Positions 1 to 7,730 of a stretch of 19,944 nt of DNA are shown here, in pieces (positions within the stretch are counted from its first letter, which is position 1; each line of letters begins with the position of its first letter). A program made the translations under genes and the position numbers. The notes under the pieces are model-generated. The model was not told the origin of the DNA and did no database searches. It saw only the letters and a list, made by a program, of their open reading frames with translations. The stretch comes from Novosphingobium sp. (GTDB lineage: Bacteria > Pseudomonadota > Alphaproteobacteria > Sphingomonadales > Sphingomonadaceae): NCBI GenBank assembly GCA_028697875.1, contig JAQVEQ010000026.1, positions 1-19,944 of the forward strand, read 5' to 3'.

Positions 1-239
1 CCGCCCTGGGGGACGATGGATACGCCGTGTTCGCCGCACAGGCGGACCAGTGCCGACACTTCTTCCGCCGACCCGGGGGAGGCCATGGCCAGCGCCGCGC
101 CGTGGTACACGCCGCGCCAGTCGGTCAGCCAGGGTTCGATCAGTTCGCTATCGCGAGTGAAGCCGCGCGGGCCGAGCAGGACTTCGGCCTTTTCGAGGAA
201 GACGCCGAAGTCCATATGTGCAGTAACGGTCAGGGTCAT
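1..239 (-). CDS. FAD-binding oxidoreductase (GlcD/D-lactate dehydrogenase-like), N-terminal part only
   Basis: The gene reads leftwards and leaves the window, so only about 79 N-terminal residues are visible. They include PWLTDWRG followed by YHGAAL, the phrase SAEEVSALVRLC and a terminal VPQGG. This is the usual opening of the FAD-binding-type-4 (PCMH) fold of GlcD/LldD2-like 2-hydroxyacid dehydrogenases, in which the PQGGNTG loop binds the FAD pyrophosphate. These enzymes oxidise D-2-hydroxyacids such as D-lactate, glycolate or 2-hydroxyglutarate. The ATG at 239 has an AGGCGG-like ribosome site a few bases upstream. A second in-frame ATG at 215 lacks one, so 239 is preferred. The exact substrate cannot be told from this piece. 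Confidence 0.85.
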   Translation of the reverse strand, partial: MTLTVTAHMDFGVFLEKAEVLLGPRGFTRDSELIEPWLTDWRGVYHGAALAMASPGSAEEVSALVRLCGEHGVSIVPQG

Positions 240-400
240 GACCGGCCGCCTATGCACCTGCGGGCCTGCCATTGCCAGTCTTTGCATATTCGGCATAGCA
301 GGTTAAGCCGCCATTCAAGCGTCGCGCCTAATGCATCGGAAGGTGTGGTTCCGATGCTGCGCGCGATAGTACCGATCCAGGGAGCTTGTATTCTCTTCGC

Positions 401-988
401 ATGAACAGCCTGGCTGCCTTGCTAGTTCCTCTCATGATGCTGACCGCACCGGCGAGCCTGTCTCCCGAGCGGGGCGGGATGCCCGGCCCGGACAGGGCGG
501 GGTTTGCGCCGGCGCCGGAAGCGGACGAGCCGGATGCCGGTGACGCCCAGGGCATTGCGCCTGTCTGGCGCGAGCTGTCCGGTTCCTTCCGCCCGCAAAG
601 CCAGAATCAGGTGAGGATCGAGCAGCGGGTCATCATTCGCATCGCGCCGCGCAGGCCCTCGGTCGCGCCGGACATCTTGAGCGACTTGCCCCAAGGGGAA
701 GTCGCCCCCCAGTACGAAGAGCGCAAGATGGGCAAGTGCGTGCCGATCAAGGGCATCGCCGGGGTTCAGGCCAACAGCGACAATCGCCTGCTGTTGTTCC
801 TTCGCGACCGGCGGATTGTCGCGATCAACCTGGAGAAATCGTGCCGGGCGCGCGATTTCTATTCCGGTTTCTATGTCGAGCCCAACGAAGACGGCCTGTT
901 GTGCGTCGGGCGCGACAAGCTCCATTCGCGTTCCGGCGCGAATTGCGATCTGGACAGGATGCGGCAGCTCGTTCTCGTCAGGCGTTGA
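401..988 (+). CDS. conserved exported protein of unknown function
   Basis: A 195-residue protein. Residues 1 to about 20 form a hydrophobic signal peptide (SLAALLVPLMMLTAPAS), so the product is probably periplasmic. A proline-rich, poorly conserved stretch follows. The compact C-terminal half begins near KMGKCVPIKGIAGVQ and has three cysteines (in KCVP, KSCRA and LLCVG), plus a late NCDLDRMRQLV with a fourth. I recognise this C-terminal block as a conserved hypothetical of sphingomonads but know no function for it. A TTG at 386 could add five residues, but it sits directly on the purine-rich site, so ATG 401 is preferred. The next gene, a DEAD-box helicase, starts 154 bp downstream on the same strand. 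Confidence 0.75.
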   Translation: MNSLAALLVPLMMLTAPASLSPERGGMPGPDRAGFAPAPEADEPDAGDAQGIAPVWRELSGSFRPQSQNQVRIEQRVIIRIAPRRPSVAPDILSDLPQGEVAPQYEERKMGKCVPIKGIAGVQANSDNRLLLFLRDRRIVAINLEKSCRARDFYSGFYVEPNEDGLLCVGRDKLHSRSGANCDLDRMRQLVLVRR

Positions 989-993
989 CGGCT

Positions 994-1019
994 CCGCGCG
1001 GCGGCGACGCGGCTCTTTT
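994..1019 (+). terminator. possible weak terminator after the exported-protein gene
   Basis: CCGCG (994-998) pairs with CGCGG (1008-1012) across a 9-base loop and is followed by CTCTTTT. The stem is only 5 bp. A TTGACT at 1021-1026 could be a -35 box for the helicase, but I see no convincing -10. Confidence 0.3.
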
Positions 1020-1142
1020 CTTGACTTTTGGCCCCGCATCGGCAAAGGCCGCGGCGAAATCGCACGCGGGTGGATTACCTGTCCCGTTGCGCGGTTCGAC
1101 GGCCGGATAACGGCCGCCTCAATCCGGACAATCAGGACGCCT

Positions 1143-2465
1143 ATGAAATTTGCCGATCTCGGCCTGTCTGACGAATTGCTGCAAGCGGTGGAAGAGGCCG
1201 GCTATACGGAGCCGACCCCGATCCAGGCGCAGGCGATCCCGCAAGTCCAGATGATGAAGGACCTGATCGCGATCGCGCAGACGGGCACGGGCAAGACCGC
1301 CAGCTTTGTGCTGCCGATGATCGACATTCTCGCCCATGGCCGCCGCCGGGCGCTGATGCCGCGTTCCCTGATCCTGGAGCCAACCCGCGAACTCGCTGCC
1401 CAAGTGGCGGAAAACTTCGACAAGTATGGCAAGAACCATGACCTGAAGATGGCCTTGCTGATCGGCGGCGTGCAGATGGGCGATCAGGTCAAGGCGCTGA
1501 ACGAGGGCGTCGACGTGCTGATCGCCACGCCCGGCCGCCTGATGGACCTGTTCGAACGCGGCAAGATCCTGCTCACCGGCTGCGACCTGCTGGTGATCGA
1601 CGAAGCGGACCGGATGCTCGACATGGGCTTCATCCCGGATATCGAGACGATCTGTTCGAAGCTGCCGGTCAACCGTCAGACGCTGCTGTTTTCGGCGACC
1701 ATGCCGCCGCCGATCAAGAAGCTGGCCGACAAGTTCCTGTCCAACCCGAAATATATCGAGGTTGCCCGCCCGGCCACTGCCAACACCAATATCGCCCAGC
1801 ACAAGGTCTTCGTGCACGCGCGCAAAAAGCGCGAGGCGCTGCGCGAGCTGTTGCATACGGACGACGTGAAGACCGCGATCGTCTTCGCCAACCGCAAGAC
1901 CACGGTGCGCGAGCTTGCCAAGAGCCTGAAGTCCCATGGTTTCGCCGTTGGCGAGATCCATGGCGACATGGACCAGAGCGCGCGTATCGCGGAACTCGAC
2001 CGCTTCAAGCAGGGCGACATCAATATTCTGTGCGCGAGCGACGTCGCCGCGCGCGGGCTGGACATCAAGGGCGTCAGCCACGTGTTCAACTTCGATACGC
2101 CGTGGCACCCGGACGATTACGTCCACCGCATCGGCCGCACGGGCCGCGCCGGGGCGACCGGCCGCGCGTTCACTTTCGTCACGAACGAAGACGCCGAAGC
2201 GATCGCCAACGTCGAAAAGCTGACGGGCATGGAAATTCCGGTCTTCGCGCTGTCGCCCGAGGACGAGGAAGTCGTGCGCGAGGAAAAGCCGCGCCGCCAG
2301 GAACGCAGCCACCGCGAGGAAAAACCGAAGCGGGAACGCGAAGAGCGCAAGCCACGGCCCGAACGCAAGCCCGCCGCCCGCCGCCGCGAGCCGGTGGTGG
2401 ACAATGAGCCGGACGACGGCTGGAACGTGCCGGTTCCCGGCTTCCTCAGCGTTTCGCTGGGCTGA
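1143..2465 (+). CDS. DEAD-box ATP-dependent RNA helicase, RhlE-like
   Basis: A 440-residue cytoplasmic RNA helicase with every family motif in order: Q motif GYTEPTPIQ (20-28), Walker A AQTGTGKT (45-52), PTREL (80-84), TPGR (129-132), DEAD (153-156), SAT (184-186), IVFANRK (246-252), ARGLDIKG (303-310) and HRIGRTGR (328-335). From about residue 371 it has a charged low-complexity tail rich in Arg, Glu and Lys, typical of RhlE/CsdA-type helicases that bind structured RNA during ribosome assembly, mRNA decay or cold adaptation. It ends in VPGFLSVSLG. ATG 1143 has AGGA about 7 bases upstream and starts exactly at the Q-motif leader MKFADLGL. The frame is open further upstream but carries no sensible protein there. 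Confidence 0.96.
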   Translation: MKFADLGLSDELLQAVEEAGYTEPTPIQAQAIPQVQMMKDLIAIAQTGTGKTASFVLPMIDILAHGRRRALMPRSLILEPTRELAAQVAENFDKYGKNHDLKMALLIGGVQMGDQVKALNEGVDVLIATPGRLMDLFERGKILLTGCDLLVIDEADRMLDMGFIPDIETICSKLPVNRQTLLFSATMPPPIKKLADKFLSNPKYIEVARPATANTNIAQHKVFVHARKKREALRELLHTDDVKTAIVFANRKTTVRELAKSLKSHGFAVGEIHGDMDQSARIAELDRFKQGDINILCASDVAARGLDIKGVSHVFNFDTPWHPDDYVHRIGRTGRAGATGRAFTFVTNEDAEAIANVEKLTGMEIPVFALSPEDEEVVREEKPRRQERSHREEKPKREREERKPRPERKPAARRREPVVDNEPDDGWNVPVPGFLSVSLG

Positions 2466-2468
2466 TCC

Positions 2469-2494
2469 GGGGCGCCGTCCGCTGGCGCTCCTTT
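2469..2494 (+). terminator. Rho-independent terminator of the helicase gene
   Basis: Immediately after the helicase stop, GGGGCGCC (2469-2476) pairs with GGCGCTCC (2484-2491) in an 8-bp stem (one G-U) with a 7-base loop, followed by TTT. The T-tract is short. It sits between convergent genes. Read on the minus strand there is no T-run after the stem, so it probably serves only the helicase. Confidence 0.55.
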
Positions 2495-2513
2495 CAACCC
2501 GAAACAGGCATTC

Positions 2514-4454
2514 TCACAGCACCTCGTCCATCGCGTGCAGTGCGATGGCGTGGTTGAGGATGATGTCCTTGCGCGTGTTCTGGGTGTGGTCGTCGCTCCT
2601 GCGGTAATCCTCGATCGACTGGCGCAGCTTGGCTTCGTCGAAGATGCCCAGTTCGGCGATCTTTGCCGATGACAGCCACTTGTCGATCAGCTTGTTGATT
2701 TCCGCCGTCTTGGCCGCGTCGGTATGCGCGGGCGGGGCCATGAAGGCGAACTTCTCGCGCTTGTAGAGCACTTCGGGCAGAACGTGCTTCATCGCCTCGC
2801 GCACGACCCATTTCTCGATCCCGTCTCGGATGCGCACGTGCGGCGGGATGCGCATGGCCAGTTCCGCCACGTGGTGGTCGAGAAAGGCCGGACGGCTTTC
2901 GAGGCTGTTGGCCATGTCGACCCGGTCGCCGCCCCAGTTGAGGATCTGGCCTTCGAGCATGGTCTTGATCCACGAATACTGGACCTTGTCGAGCACGTGG
3001 CGTCCATCCAGCATCGTGCGATCAAGGCTGTAGGCGATGGCCGCGACGGGATCGTAATCGCCCAGCTTGGCCTTGAATTCTTCGGACAACAGCGGTTTCA
3101 CGCGTTCGAGCACCAGTATCCACGGCTGGATCCAGCTGGGTGTGAAGCCCATCACTTCCTCGAACGCGGGGTGGCTGATCTGCTGTTCGGCCAGCACCGA
3201 GCCGGAGAAGATCGCGTTGCGTTTCTTCATCTCGTCGCCCGCGCCGGTTTCGGCGTAGGCGGGATCGTGCAGGAACAGGTCGGCCTTGAACTGGGCATAA
3301 CCGCCGAACAGCTCGTCCGATCCTTCGCCGGTGATTACGACCTTGTAGCCGACCTCGCGCACGTGCTTGCTCATCAGCATCTTGGCGACGCCGAGCGTGT
3401 TGTAGAACGTGCGTTCGGAGTAGTGGACGGCGTCCTCGAAATTCCGGCCATAGAGGTCGGTCGCCTTGATCCGGAGGATATCCTGGTCTGCGCCGGCCTT
3501 TTCGGCCATTTCAGTGGCGATGTGGGCTTCGTCGTAACGGTCGTCGTCGAAGCTGATCGTGAAGGCCTTGACCGGCGATTGCTGGATTGCCGCGGCCATG
3601 CCGAGGATCGAGCAACTGTCGATCCCGCCGGACAGATAGCACGCGACCGGCACGTCGGCTTCCAGGCGGAAGGCGATGGATTCGACAAGGGCCTGGCGGA
3701 CATTCTCGATATGCTCTTCGTCCGGCAAGTCATCGTGCTTGCCGTCGAGCGGGAACTCGGCATCCCAATAGCGGCGCTCTTCCAGTTCGAAGCCGTCACC
3801 CTTGCGCGAAACGATCAGCATGTGGCCGGGCTTCAGCGCATGGATGCCTTCGTAAAGCGTCATCCCCGGCACCATGACTTGCATCATCTGGTGCAGCTGC
3901 GCCTTGGGGCACATCGTGCGCGGCACGGCCGGGTGGGCCAGTATGGCCTTCATTTCCGAAGCCCAGAAGAACCCCCCGTCGCCCACATGGTAGAACAGCG
4001 GGCGGATGCCGAAGCGGTCGCGGACGAGGATCAGTTGGTCCTTTTCCTTGTCGAAGATCGCGAAGGCGAATTCGCCGCGCAGGTGCTCCATGAAATCGAG
4101 CCCGTGCTTGCGGTAGAGCTTGAGCGCGATCTCGCTGTCCGACTTGGTGTTGAAGGAAAAGCCATCGGTGCGAAGCAAGCCGCGCAGCCGCTTGTAGTCG
4201 TAGAACTCGCCGTTAATTGTGCCGACGAGGCCGCCGGTGCCGTCATCTTCGCGCCCGAAGATCGGCTGGTCGCCGGCATTGAGGCCGATGATCGACAGGC
4301 GGGTGTGGATCATGGCGAGGCCGCGATCTTCCGCGAGGTGAAACCCGCGTCCGTCCGGCCCGCGATGATAGAGCGTGTCGGCCATTTTCTCGGCCAGGGC
4401 CATGCTGGCGTTTTGGGGGGCGTTTGGGCTCCACAGCCCGGCAATACCGCACAT
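2514..4454 (-). CDS. asnB: asparagine synthetase (glutamine-hydrolysing)
   Basis: A 646-residue class II glutamine amidotransferase. After removal of Met1, Cys2 is the glutaminase nucleophile (MCGIAGLW). Arg52 (HTRLSI), Asn81 (NGEFYD) and Asp106 (KSDSE) complete the glutamine site. The synthetase half carries the PP-loop SGGIDS (275-280) and the late block SLESRPAFLDHH. The normal reaction is aspartate + glutamine + ATP to asparagine + glutamate. The frame runs on upstream, but the start must be ATG 4454 because the nucleophile has to follow Met1. An AGGA lies about 10 bases ahead. The gene is last in a five-gene operon, 34 bp after a carbamoyltransferase paralogue. Some AsnB-like enzymes amidate other carboxylates, so with this neighbour aspartate is likely but not certain. 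Confidence 0.93.
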   Translation of the reverse strand: MCGIAGLWSPNAPQNASMALAEKMADTLYHRGPDGRGFHLAEDRGLAMIHTRLSIIGLNAGDQPIFGREDDGTGGLVGTINGEFYDYKRLRGLLRTDGFSFNTKSDSEIALKLYRKHGLDFMEHLRGEFAFAIFDKEKDQLILVRDRFGIRPLFYHVGDGGFFWASEMKAILAHPAVPRTMCPKAQLHQMMQVMVPGMTLYEGIHALKPGHMLIVSRKGDGFELEERRYWDAEFPLDGKHDDLPDEEHIENVRQALVESIAFRLEADVPVACYLSGGIDSCSILGMAAAIQQSPVKAFTISFDDDRYDEAHIATEMAEKAGADQDILRIKATDLYGRNFEDAVHYSERTFYNTLGVAKMLMSKHVREVGYKVVITGEGSDELFGGYAQFKADLFLHDPAYAETGAGDEMKKRNAIFSGSVLAEQQISHPAFEEVMGFTPSWIQPWILVLERVKPLLSEEFKAKLGDYDPVAAIAYSLDRTMLDGRHVLDKVQYSWIKTMLEGQILNWGGDRVDMANSLESRPAFLDHHVAELAMRIPPHVRIRDGIEKWVVREAMKHVLPEVLYKREKFAFMAPPAHTDAAKTAEINKLIDKWLSSAKIAELGIFDEAKLRQSIEDYRRSDDHTQNTRKDIILNHAIALHAMDEVL

Positions 4455-4488
4455 ATCGGGTCGGTCCTTGTTCGTAAGACGTGGCGGG

Positions 4489-5580
4489 TCAGGCGAGGAA
4501 AGTGCTGGGCACGACATCGCGCACCCGGCCGCAGATCGACAGCAGCAGCGCCTGCCTGATCCACACGGCCCCGTCGGCCTGGTTGAAATAGAGGTTGTGG
4601 GGCGATTCATCGAGGTCGACCCCCAGTTCATCGCCGCGCGCCAGCGGGTGCAGGATCACCGTGTCGGGCTTGAGCTTGCTTTCGCCGTCGAGCGCGAATT
4701 CCCCGCCATAATGGCGATACCCGTCGCCGATGAAGGCGATCGCGTTCATGTAGATCACGTCGAGGTATTCGAGGCTCTGCTTGAGGTTCTGGGAAAAATC
4801 GATCCCGATCGGGCTGGCGTTGGTCAGCTCGCGGATTTCGTCGCCTAGCGGATCGGCCATCTCGGAGAAGATGGTGATGTGGTTGATATTTTCCGGGAAC
4901 AGCAGCGCGAGCGTGAGGAAGCTCTTCACCGTGCGCATGTTGCCCGGCGTGCCGATGATCCCGATGTTGAGGCGGAACTTTTCCGGCAGCTGGCCGAAGG
5001 CGATTTCCGGGCACCACTTGAGCAAGGCGTACCAGTCGGCCAGCGCTTGCGTGGGGTGTTCGTCCGAACCGTTGCCGCCGTTTATCAGCGGGATCTTGAG
5101 GTATTCGGTCAGTTCCTGGATCGCGCGCTGTTCGGTGTGGCGGACCACGACGACATCGGCATAGGAATTGAACATCTGCCCGATGTCGCGCATCGATTCA
5201 CCCTTGGCGACGCCGGTCGTCTTGGCATCGGCCACGCTGATCGTCTTGCCGCCGACGCGCAGCATGGCGCTTTCGAACGACAGGCGCGTGCGCGTGCTCG
5301 GTTCGAAGAAGGCGGCGGCAAGGATCTTGTCTTCCAGCGCGTGGCCCGCCGGGAAGCGGCCGAGCTGGAGATAGGCGGCCAGCTTGGCCAGTTCGACGAG
5401 CAGTTCCTTGTCGAACAGCGTGGCGGACAGCACCGAGCTGTGATGCAGCCGGTCCAGCACCGTGGCCTGCAATTTGGGCGATTTTGCGAGGAAACTGGCC
5501 GGGTTCGGCCGGTTGCCGATAATGCCGTCCTTGCGCTCCGGATCGGCCTCGTGCTCGACCTGCGATGCCGAGAGCGTCAC
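4489..5580 (-). CDS. aspartate/ornithine carbamoyltransferase family protein (PyrB paralogue, acceptor uncertain)
   Basis: A 363-residue member of the ATCase/OTCase superfamily. The carbamoyl-phosphate signature STRTR is at 95-99, followed by LSFESAM. Equivalents of E. coli PyrB Lys84 (K126, AKGES), Arg105 (R147, VRHT), His134 (H175, EHPTQ) and Arg167 (R216, MRTVKS) are present, as is the late HPLARGDE (311-318). The PyrB segment YMTRVQ reads YMNAIA here, so Arg229 and Gln231, which contact L-aspartate, become Ala280 and Ala282. The HPLP loop also reads HPLA. These alignments are by eye. The GTG start at 5580 is set by GGGGAG 8 bases upstream and overlaps the stop of the preceding microprotein gene (GTGA). 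The N-terminus is about 40 residues longer than in PyrB. The loss of aspartate contacts suggests another acceptor, or a regulatory role. Confidence 0.85.
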   Translation of the reverse strand: MTLSASQVEHEADPERKDGIIGNRPNPASFLAKSPKLQATVLDRLHHSSVLSATLFDKELLVELAKLAAYLQLGRFPAGHALEDKILAAAFFEPSTRTRLSFESAMLRVGGKTISVADAKTTGVAKGESMRDIGQMFNSYADVVVVRHTEQRAIQELTEYLKIPLINGGNGSDEHPTQALADWYALLKWCPEIAFGQLPEKFRLNIGIIGTPGNMRTVKSFLTLALLFPENINHITIFSEMADPLGDEIRELTNASPIGIDFSQNLKQSLEYLDVIYMNAIAFIGDGYRHYGGEFALDGESKLKPDTVILHPLARGDELGVDLDESPHNLYFNQADGAVWIRQALLLSICGRVRDVVPSTFLA

Positions 5581-5699
5581 CAGACTTCTCCCCGCACGAG
5601 GTCTTTCACAAGGAAGGCGGAGAGCCCGATGGCCGAAATGGCGCACCAGACAAGCGAGCCGTAGATCAGAATGCCAAGAAAGCCGGTGGAGAATGTCAT
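5577..5699 (-). CDS. 40-residue single-helix membrane microprotein
   Basis: A small ORF exactly fills the gap between the symporter and the carbamoyltransferase. Its ATG (5699-5697) overlaps the symporter stop as ATGA, and its TGA (5579-5577) overlaps the next GTG start as GTGA. The product is MTFSTGFLGILIYGSLVWCA, then ISAIGLSAFLVKDLVRGEVW: about 28 uninterrupted hydrophobic residues followed by a short charged tail (KDLVRGE), as in a single-pass inner-membrane peptide. The double stop/start overlap with no wasted base is strong evidence that it is translated. Small partner proteins are known for some sodium:solute symporters (for example DUF485 with ActP and DUF4212 proteins), and a similar role is plausible. 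I do not recognise a named family. Confidence 0.8.
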   Translation of the reverse strand: MTFSTGFLGILIYGSLVWCAISAIGLSAFLVKDLVRGEVW

Positions 5700-7120
5700 G
5701 CTGTCTCTTTCAGCTTGGCCCAGTCGAACCGGGACTTGGAAAGCCGGGCGCAGGCCAGCACCCAGACCATGGATACGGCTGTGGCGACCAGGGCCCCCAC
5801 GTAAAAGCCGATCGCGAAATAGCAGGCGAGGCCGGCGCCTGCGCCCAGAAGCATCCCCCCGACCGCCCCGGCGCTATTCGCGCGGCGCCAGTAGAGGCCG
5901 GTGACGATCGGCCAGATCATTGCCCCGACCAGCGGGCCGGCGAAGAAGAGAACGCTTGCCAGCGTGCCGATGCGGGGCAGGCAGACCGCCCAGGTGAACA
6001 CACCCAGGGCCAGTGTCACATATTGGGCCATCGATTTCAAACGGGCGGGAGTGGCGGCCGGGCGGAACATCCGCCGGTAGATGTCCTCGGTCAGCAGGTC
6101 GGAGGTCGCTGCCAGCAGGCTGTCGATGCTCGAGGCAAGCGAGCAGAACACGATCACGAAGATCGCGACGGCCCCCGCTTCGCCCAGTACCTGGGCGACG
6201 ACCAGCGGCCCGACCATGTCGGACGCGGGCACCGCGACATTCAGCGCGCCGGAGGCCAGGGCGATGAATCCGGCCGCGATCAGCACCGGGAACCAGACGA
6301 GGCCGCCCAGGGCGAAGGCCTTGCCGCCCACTCCATCGCGATAGGCGAAGGCGCGGCTCCACCAGACGTTGTTGTGGAACACTTCGCCCAGGCCGAACAG
6401 CAGGTTGTTGAAGATCGCCATTATCGCGGCGGGAAAGAGCATGTCGAGCAGGGCTGGGCGTTCGGCCGAGAGATTGGCGTGGATTTCCGCGATCGAGACG
6501 TGGGACAGGACCGCAAAGCCGACGATCACGATACCGACGATGATAATCAGGCTCTGGATGAAGTCGGTGCCGATGACGGCCGCCAGCCCGCCGCGCATGG
6601 TGTAGGCCACGCACACGCCGAGGATCACTGTCATGCCCCAGGCATAGGGAATGCCGGACAGGGCATTGAGCAGGATACCGCCGGCCATGGCCATGGAAAC
6701 CAGCCAGGTCAGCGAATAGAAGAGAGTGAAGACGAGGAAGATCCCCCAAGCCCCCCGGCCATAGCGCAGGCGGAAGAAATCGCCGCTGGTATAGCCATGC
6801 GGCATCAGCGCGCGGATGCGCCCCGCCATCGGCGCGAACAGCAGCAGGCCGAATGAAGCGGTGGAATAGGCGAGCATTCCCCACACGCCGAGCTGGAGCG
6901 CGAATTGCGGTGCCAGCATCGTGGTATTGGACGTGATCCAGGTCGCCGCCGCCGTGGCCGTTCCCAGCGCGAGGCCGATATTGCGTCCGGCGAGCGCATG
7001 GTCCTCGAAGCTCTTGTTGCGGCGTCCCCAGTAGACGCCGAGCCCGATCCACAGCAGGCTGAAAGCCGCGAGCAGGGCCCAGCCGACGTTCGGCGGGAGG
7101 AGAGCGTCGGCCTCACTCAT
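5696..7120 (-). CDS. sodium:solute symporter family transporter (substrate unknown)
   Basis: A 474-residue integral inner-membrane protein with roughly 13 hydrophobic segments spread over its whole length. SSS-family hallmarks are visible: the early GVYWGRRNKSFEDHALAGRN region, the MRGGLAAVIGTDFIQS block in the middle, and CSLASSIDSLLAATSDLLTE, which corresponds to the sodium-site helix. The stretch from AAATWITSN to HGYTSGDFFRLRYG recalls DUR3-type urea and PutP-like members, but that does not fix a substrate. ATG 7120 lies 8 bp inside the end of the upstream FN3-like gene, and the stop overlaps the microprotein start. The coupling to a carbamoyltransferase and asparagine synthetase points to a nitrogenous solute, which is inference. 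Confidence 0.92.
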   Translation of the reverse strand: MSEADALLPPNVGWALLAAFSLLWIGLGVYWGRRNKSFEDHALAGRNIGLALGTATAAATWITSNTTMLAPQFALQLGVWGMLAYSTASFGLLLFAPMAGRIRALMPHGYTSGDFFRLRYGRGAWGIFLVFTLFYSLTWLVSMAMAGGILLNALSGIPYAWGMTVILGVCVAYTMRGGLAAVIGTDFIQSLIIIVGIVIVGFAVLSHVSIAEIHANLSAERPALLDMLFPAAIMAIFNNLLFGLGEVFHNNVWWSRAFAYRDGVGGKAFALGGLVWFPVLIAAGFIALASGALNVAVPASDMVGPLVVAQVLGEAGAVAIFVIVFCSLASSIDSLLAATSDLLTEDIYRRMFRPAATPARLKSMAQYVTLALGVFTWAVCLPRIGTLASVLFFAGPLVGAMIWPIVTGLYWRRANSAGAVGGMLLGAGAGLACYFAIGFYVGALVATAVSMVWVLACARLSKSRFDWAKLKETA

Positions 7121-7517
7121 CGCGGGCCCCCCGGAAAATGACGGCGACGGTCGACAGGAAGACCAGGGCGCCCAGCCCCGCCAGCCACAGTGCATGTGTC
7201 AGCGACTGGTGGGCGACGGTCAGTTTCAGCGGGGCGGACGTTTCACCGCCGCTGCCCTGCAGTTCCAGGTAATAGGTCCCGTCGGCGAGGCCGGAGAGGA
7301 AATAGGCCGAATTGCCGCCGGAATAGAGCGTGCGGGCATCGGCGAAATCGGCCTTGCGGGCCAGCTTCAAAGTGACCGCGCCGGTCGCATGCCACTGCAT
7401 GAGGCTATAGCCCGTATCGCTTGCGACGGGGCCGGGATCGGTGAAGGCGGGGTTTTCTGCACGAAGGGGCGAGGAAAGGGCTGCTATTGCAAGCAGGGGC
7501 AGCGCGAACTGCCGTAT
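7113..7517 (-). CDS. membrane-anchored Ig/FN3-like exported protein; start codon unclear
   Basis: The C-terminal 95 residues have a beta-rich FN3-like pattern (LYSGGNSAYFLSGLADGTYY, then ETSAPLKLTVAHQS), one transmembrane helix (LWLAGLGALVFLSTVAVIF) and a short cytoplasmic tail RGARDE. The only in-frame ATG (7400) falls inside the domain and has no ribosome site. Upstream the frame stays open to a TAG at 7689-7691 and encodes a convincing signal peptide (RQFALPLLAIAALSSPLRA, cleavage before ENPAF). No ATG, GTG or TTG occurs in frame there. The codon at the right place to begin that peptide is ATA (7517-7515), which I used as a provisional start (134 residues). The predicted topology is a periplasmic domain with a C-terminal anchor. 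It overlaps the symporter by 8 bp and is probably a partner of it. Confidence 0.6.
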   Translation of the reverse strand: MRQFALPLLAIAALSSPLRAENPAFTDPGPVASDTGYSLMQWHATGAVTLKLARKADFADARTLYSGGNSAYFLSGLADGTYYLELQGSGGETSAPLKLTVAHQSLTHALWLAGLGALVFLSTVAVIFRGARDE

Positions 7518-7632
7518 GAACCGCGCAGGGGCGGTGCTTCGCCTCTTGTGAAAAACGGAAAGACCAAGACGTCGGGAGGCGTTTGGGCGCCTCGGGGCGA
7601 TATTCTCGCTGGCGAAGAAGATTAGTCGTTTA

Positions 7633-7656
7633 CCGTCCTGCCGGCCGTCCTGCCGG
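7633..7656. repeat. perfect 12-bp tandem duplication
   Basis: CCGTCCTGCCGG occurs twice head to tail at 7633-7644 and 7645-7656. It is most likely a slippage product. Its GCCGGC core could also form small hairpins in RNA from either strand. Confidence 0.8.
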
Positions 7657-7709
7657 TGCTCTTGCTGGTTCCCTAGAGCTTGCGGTCCCTAACAAATTGA
7701 TCCTGCGAT

Positions 7710-7730
7710 GTGAACCGGTGGCGTGAACCG
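7710..7730. repeat. spaced direct repeat GTGAACCG, 13-bp period
   Basis: GTGAACCG at 7710-7717 recurs at 7723-7730, about 160 bp ahead of the first plus-strand gene. Two half-sites on one helix face are possible but not tested. Chance is a real alternative. Confidence 0.35.

Noticed and set aside
816..1142. N-terminal extension of the DEAD-box helicase
   Set aside because: It overlaps the exported-protein gene and the hairpin. Family homology starts at ATG 1143, which has its own ribosome site.
2724..4559. 611-codon plus-strand open frame opposite asnB
   Set aside because: It is the antisense shadow of a clear AsnB gene in GC-rich DNA. It has no ribosome site or recognisable domain and a His/Asp/Val-rich composition typical of such shadows.
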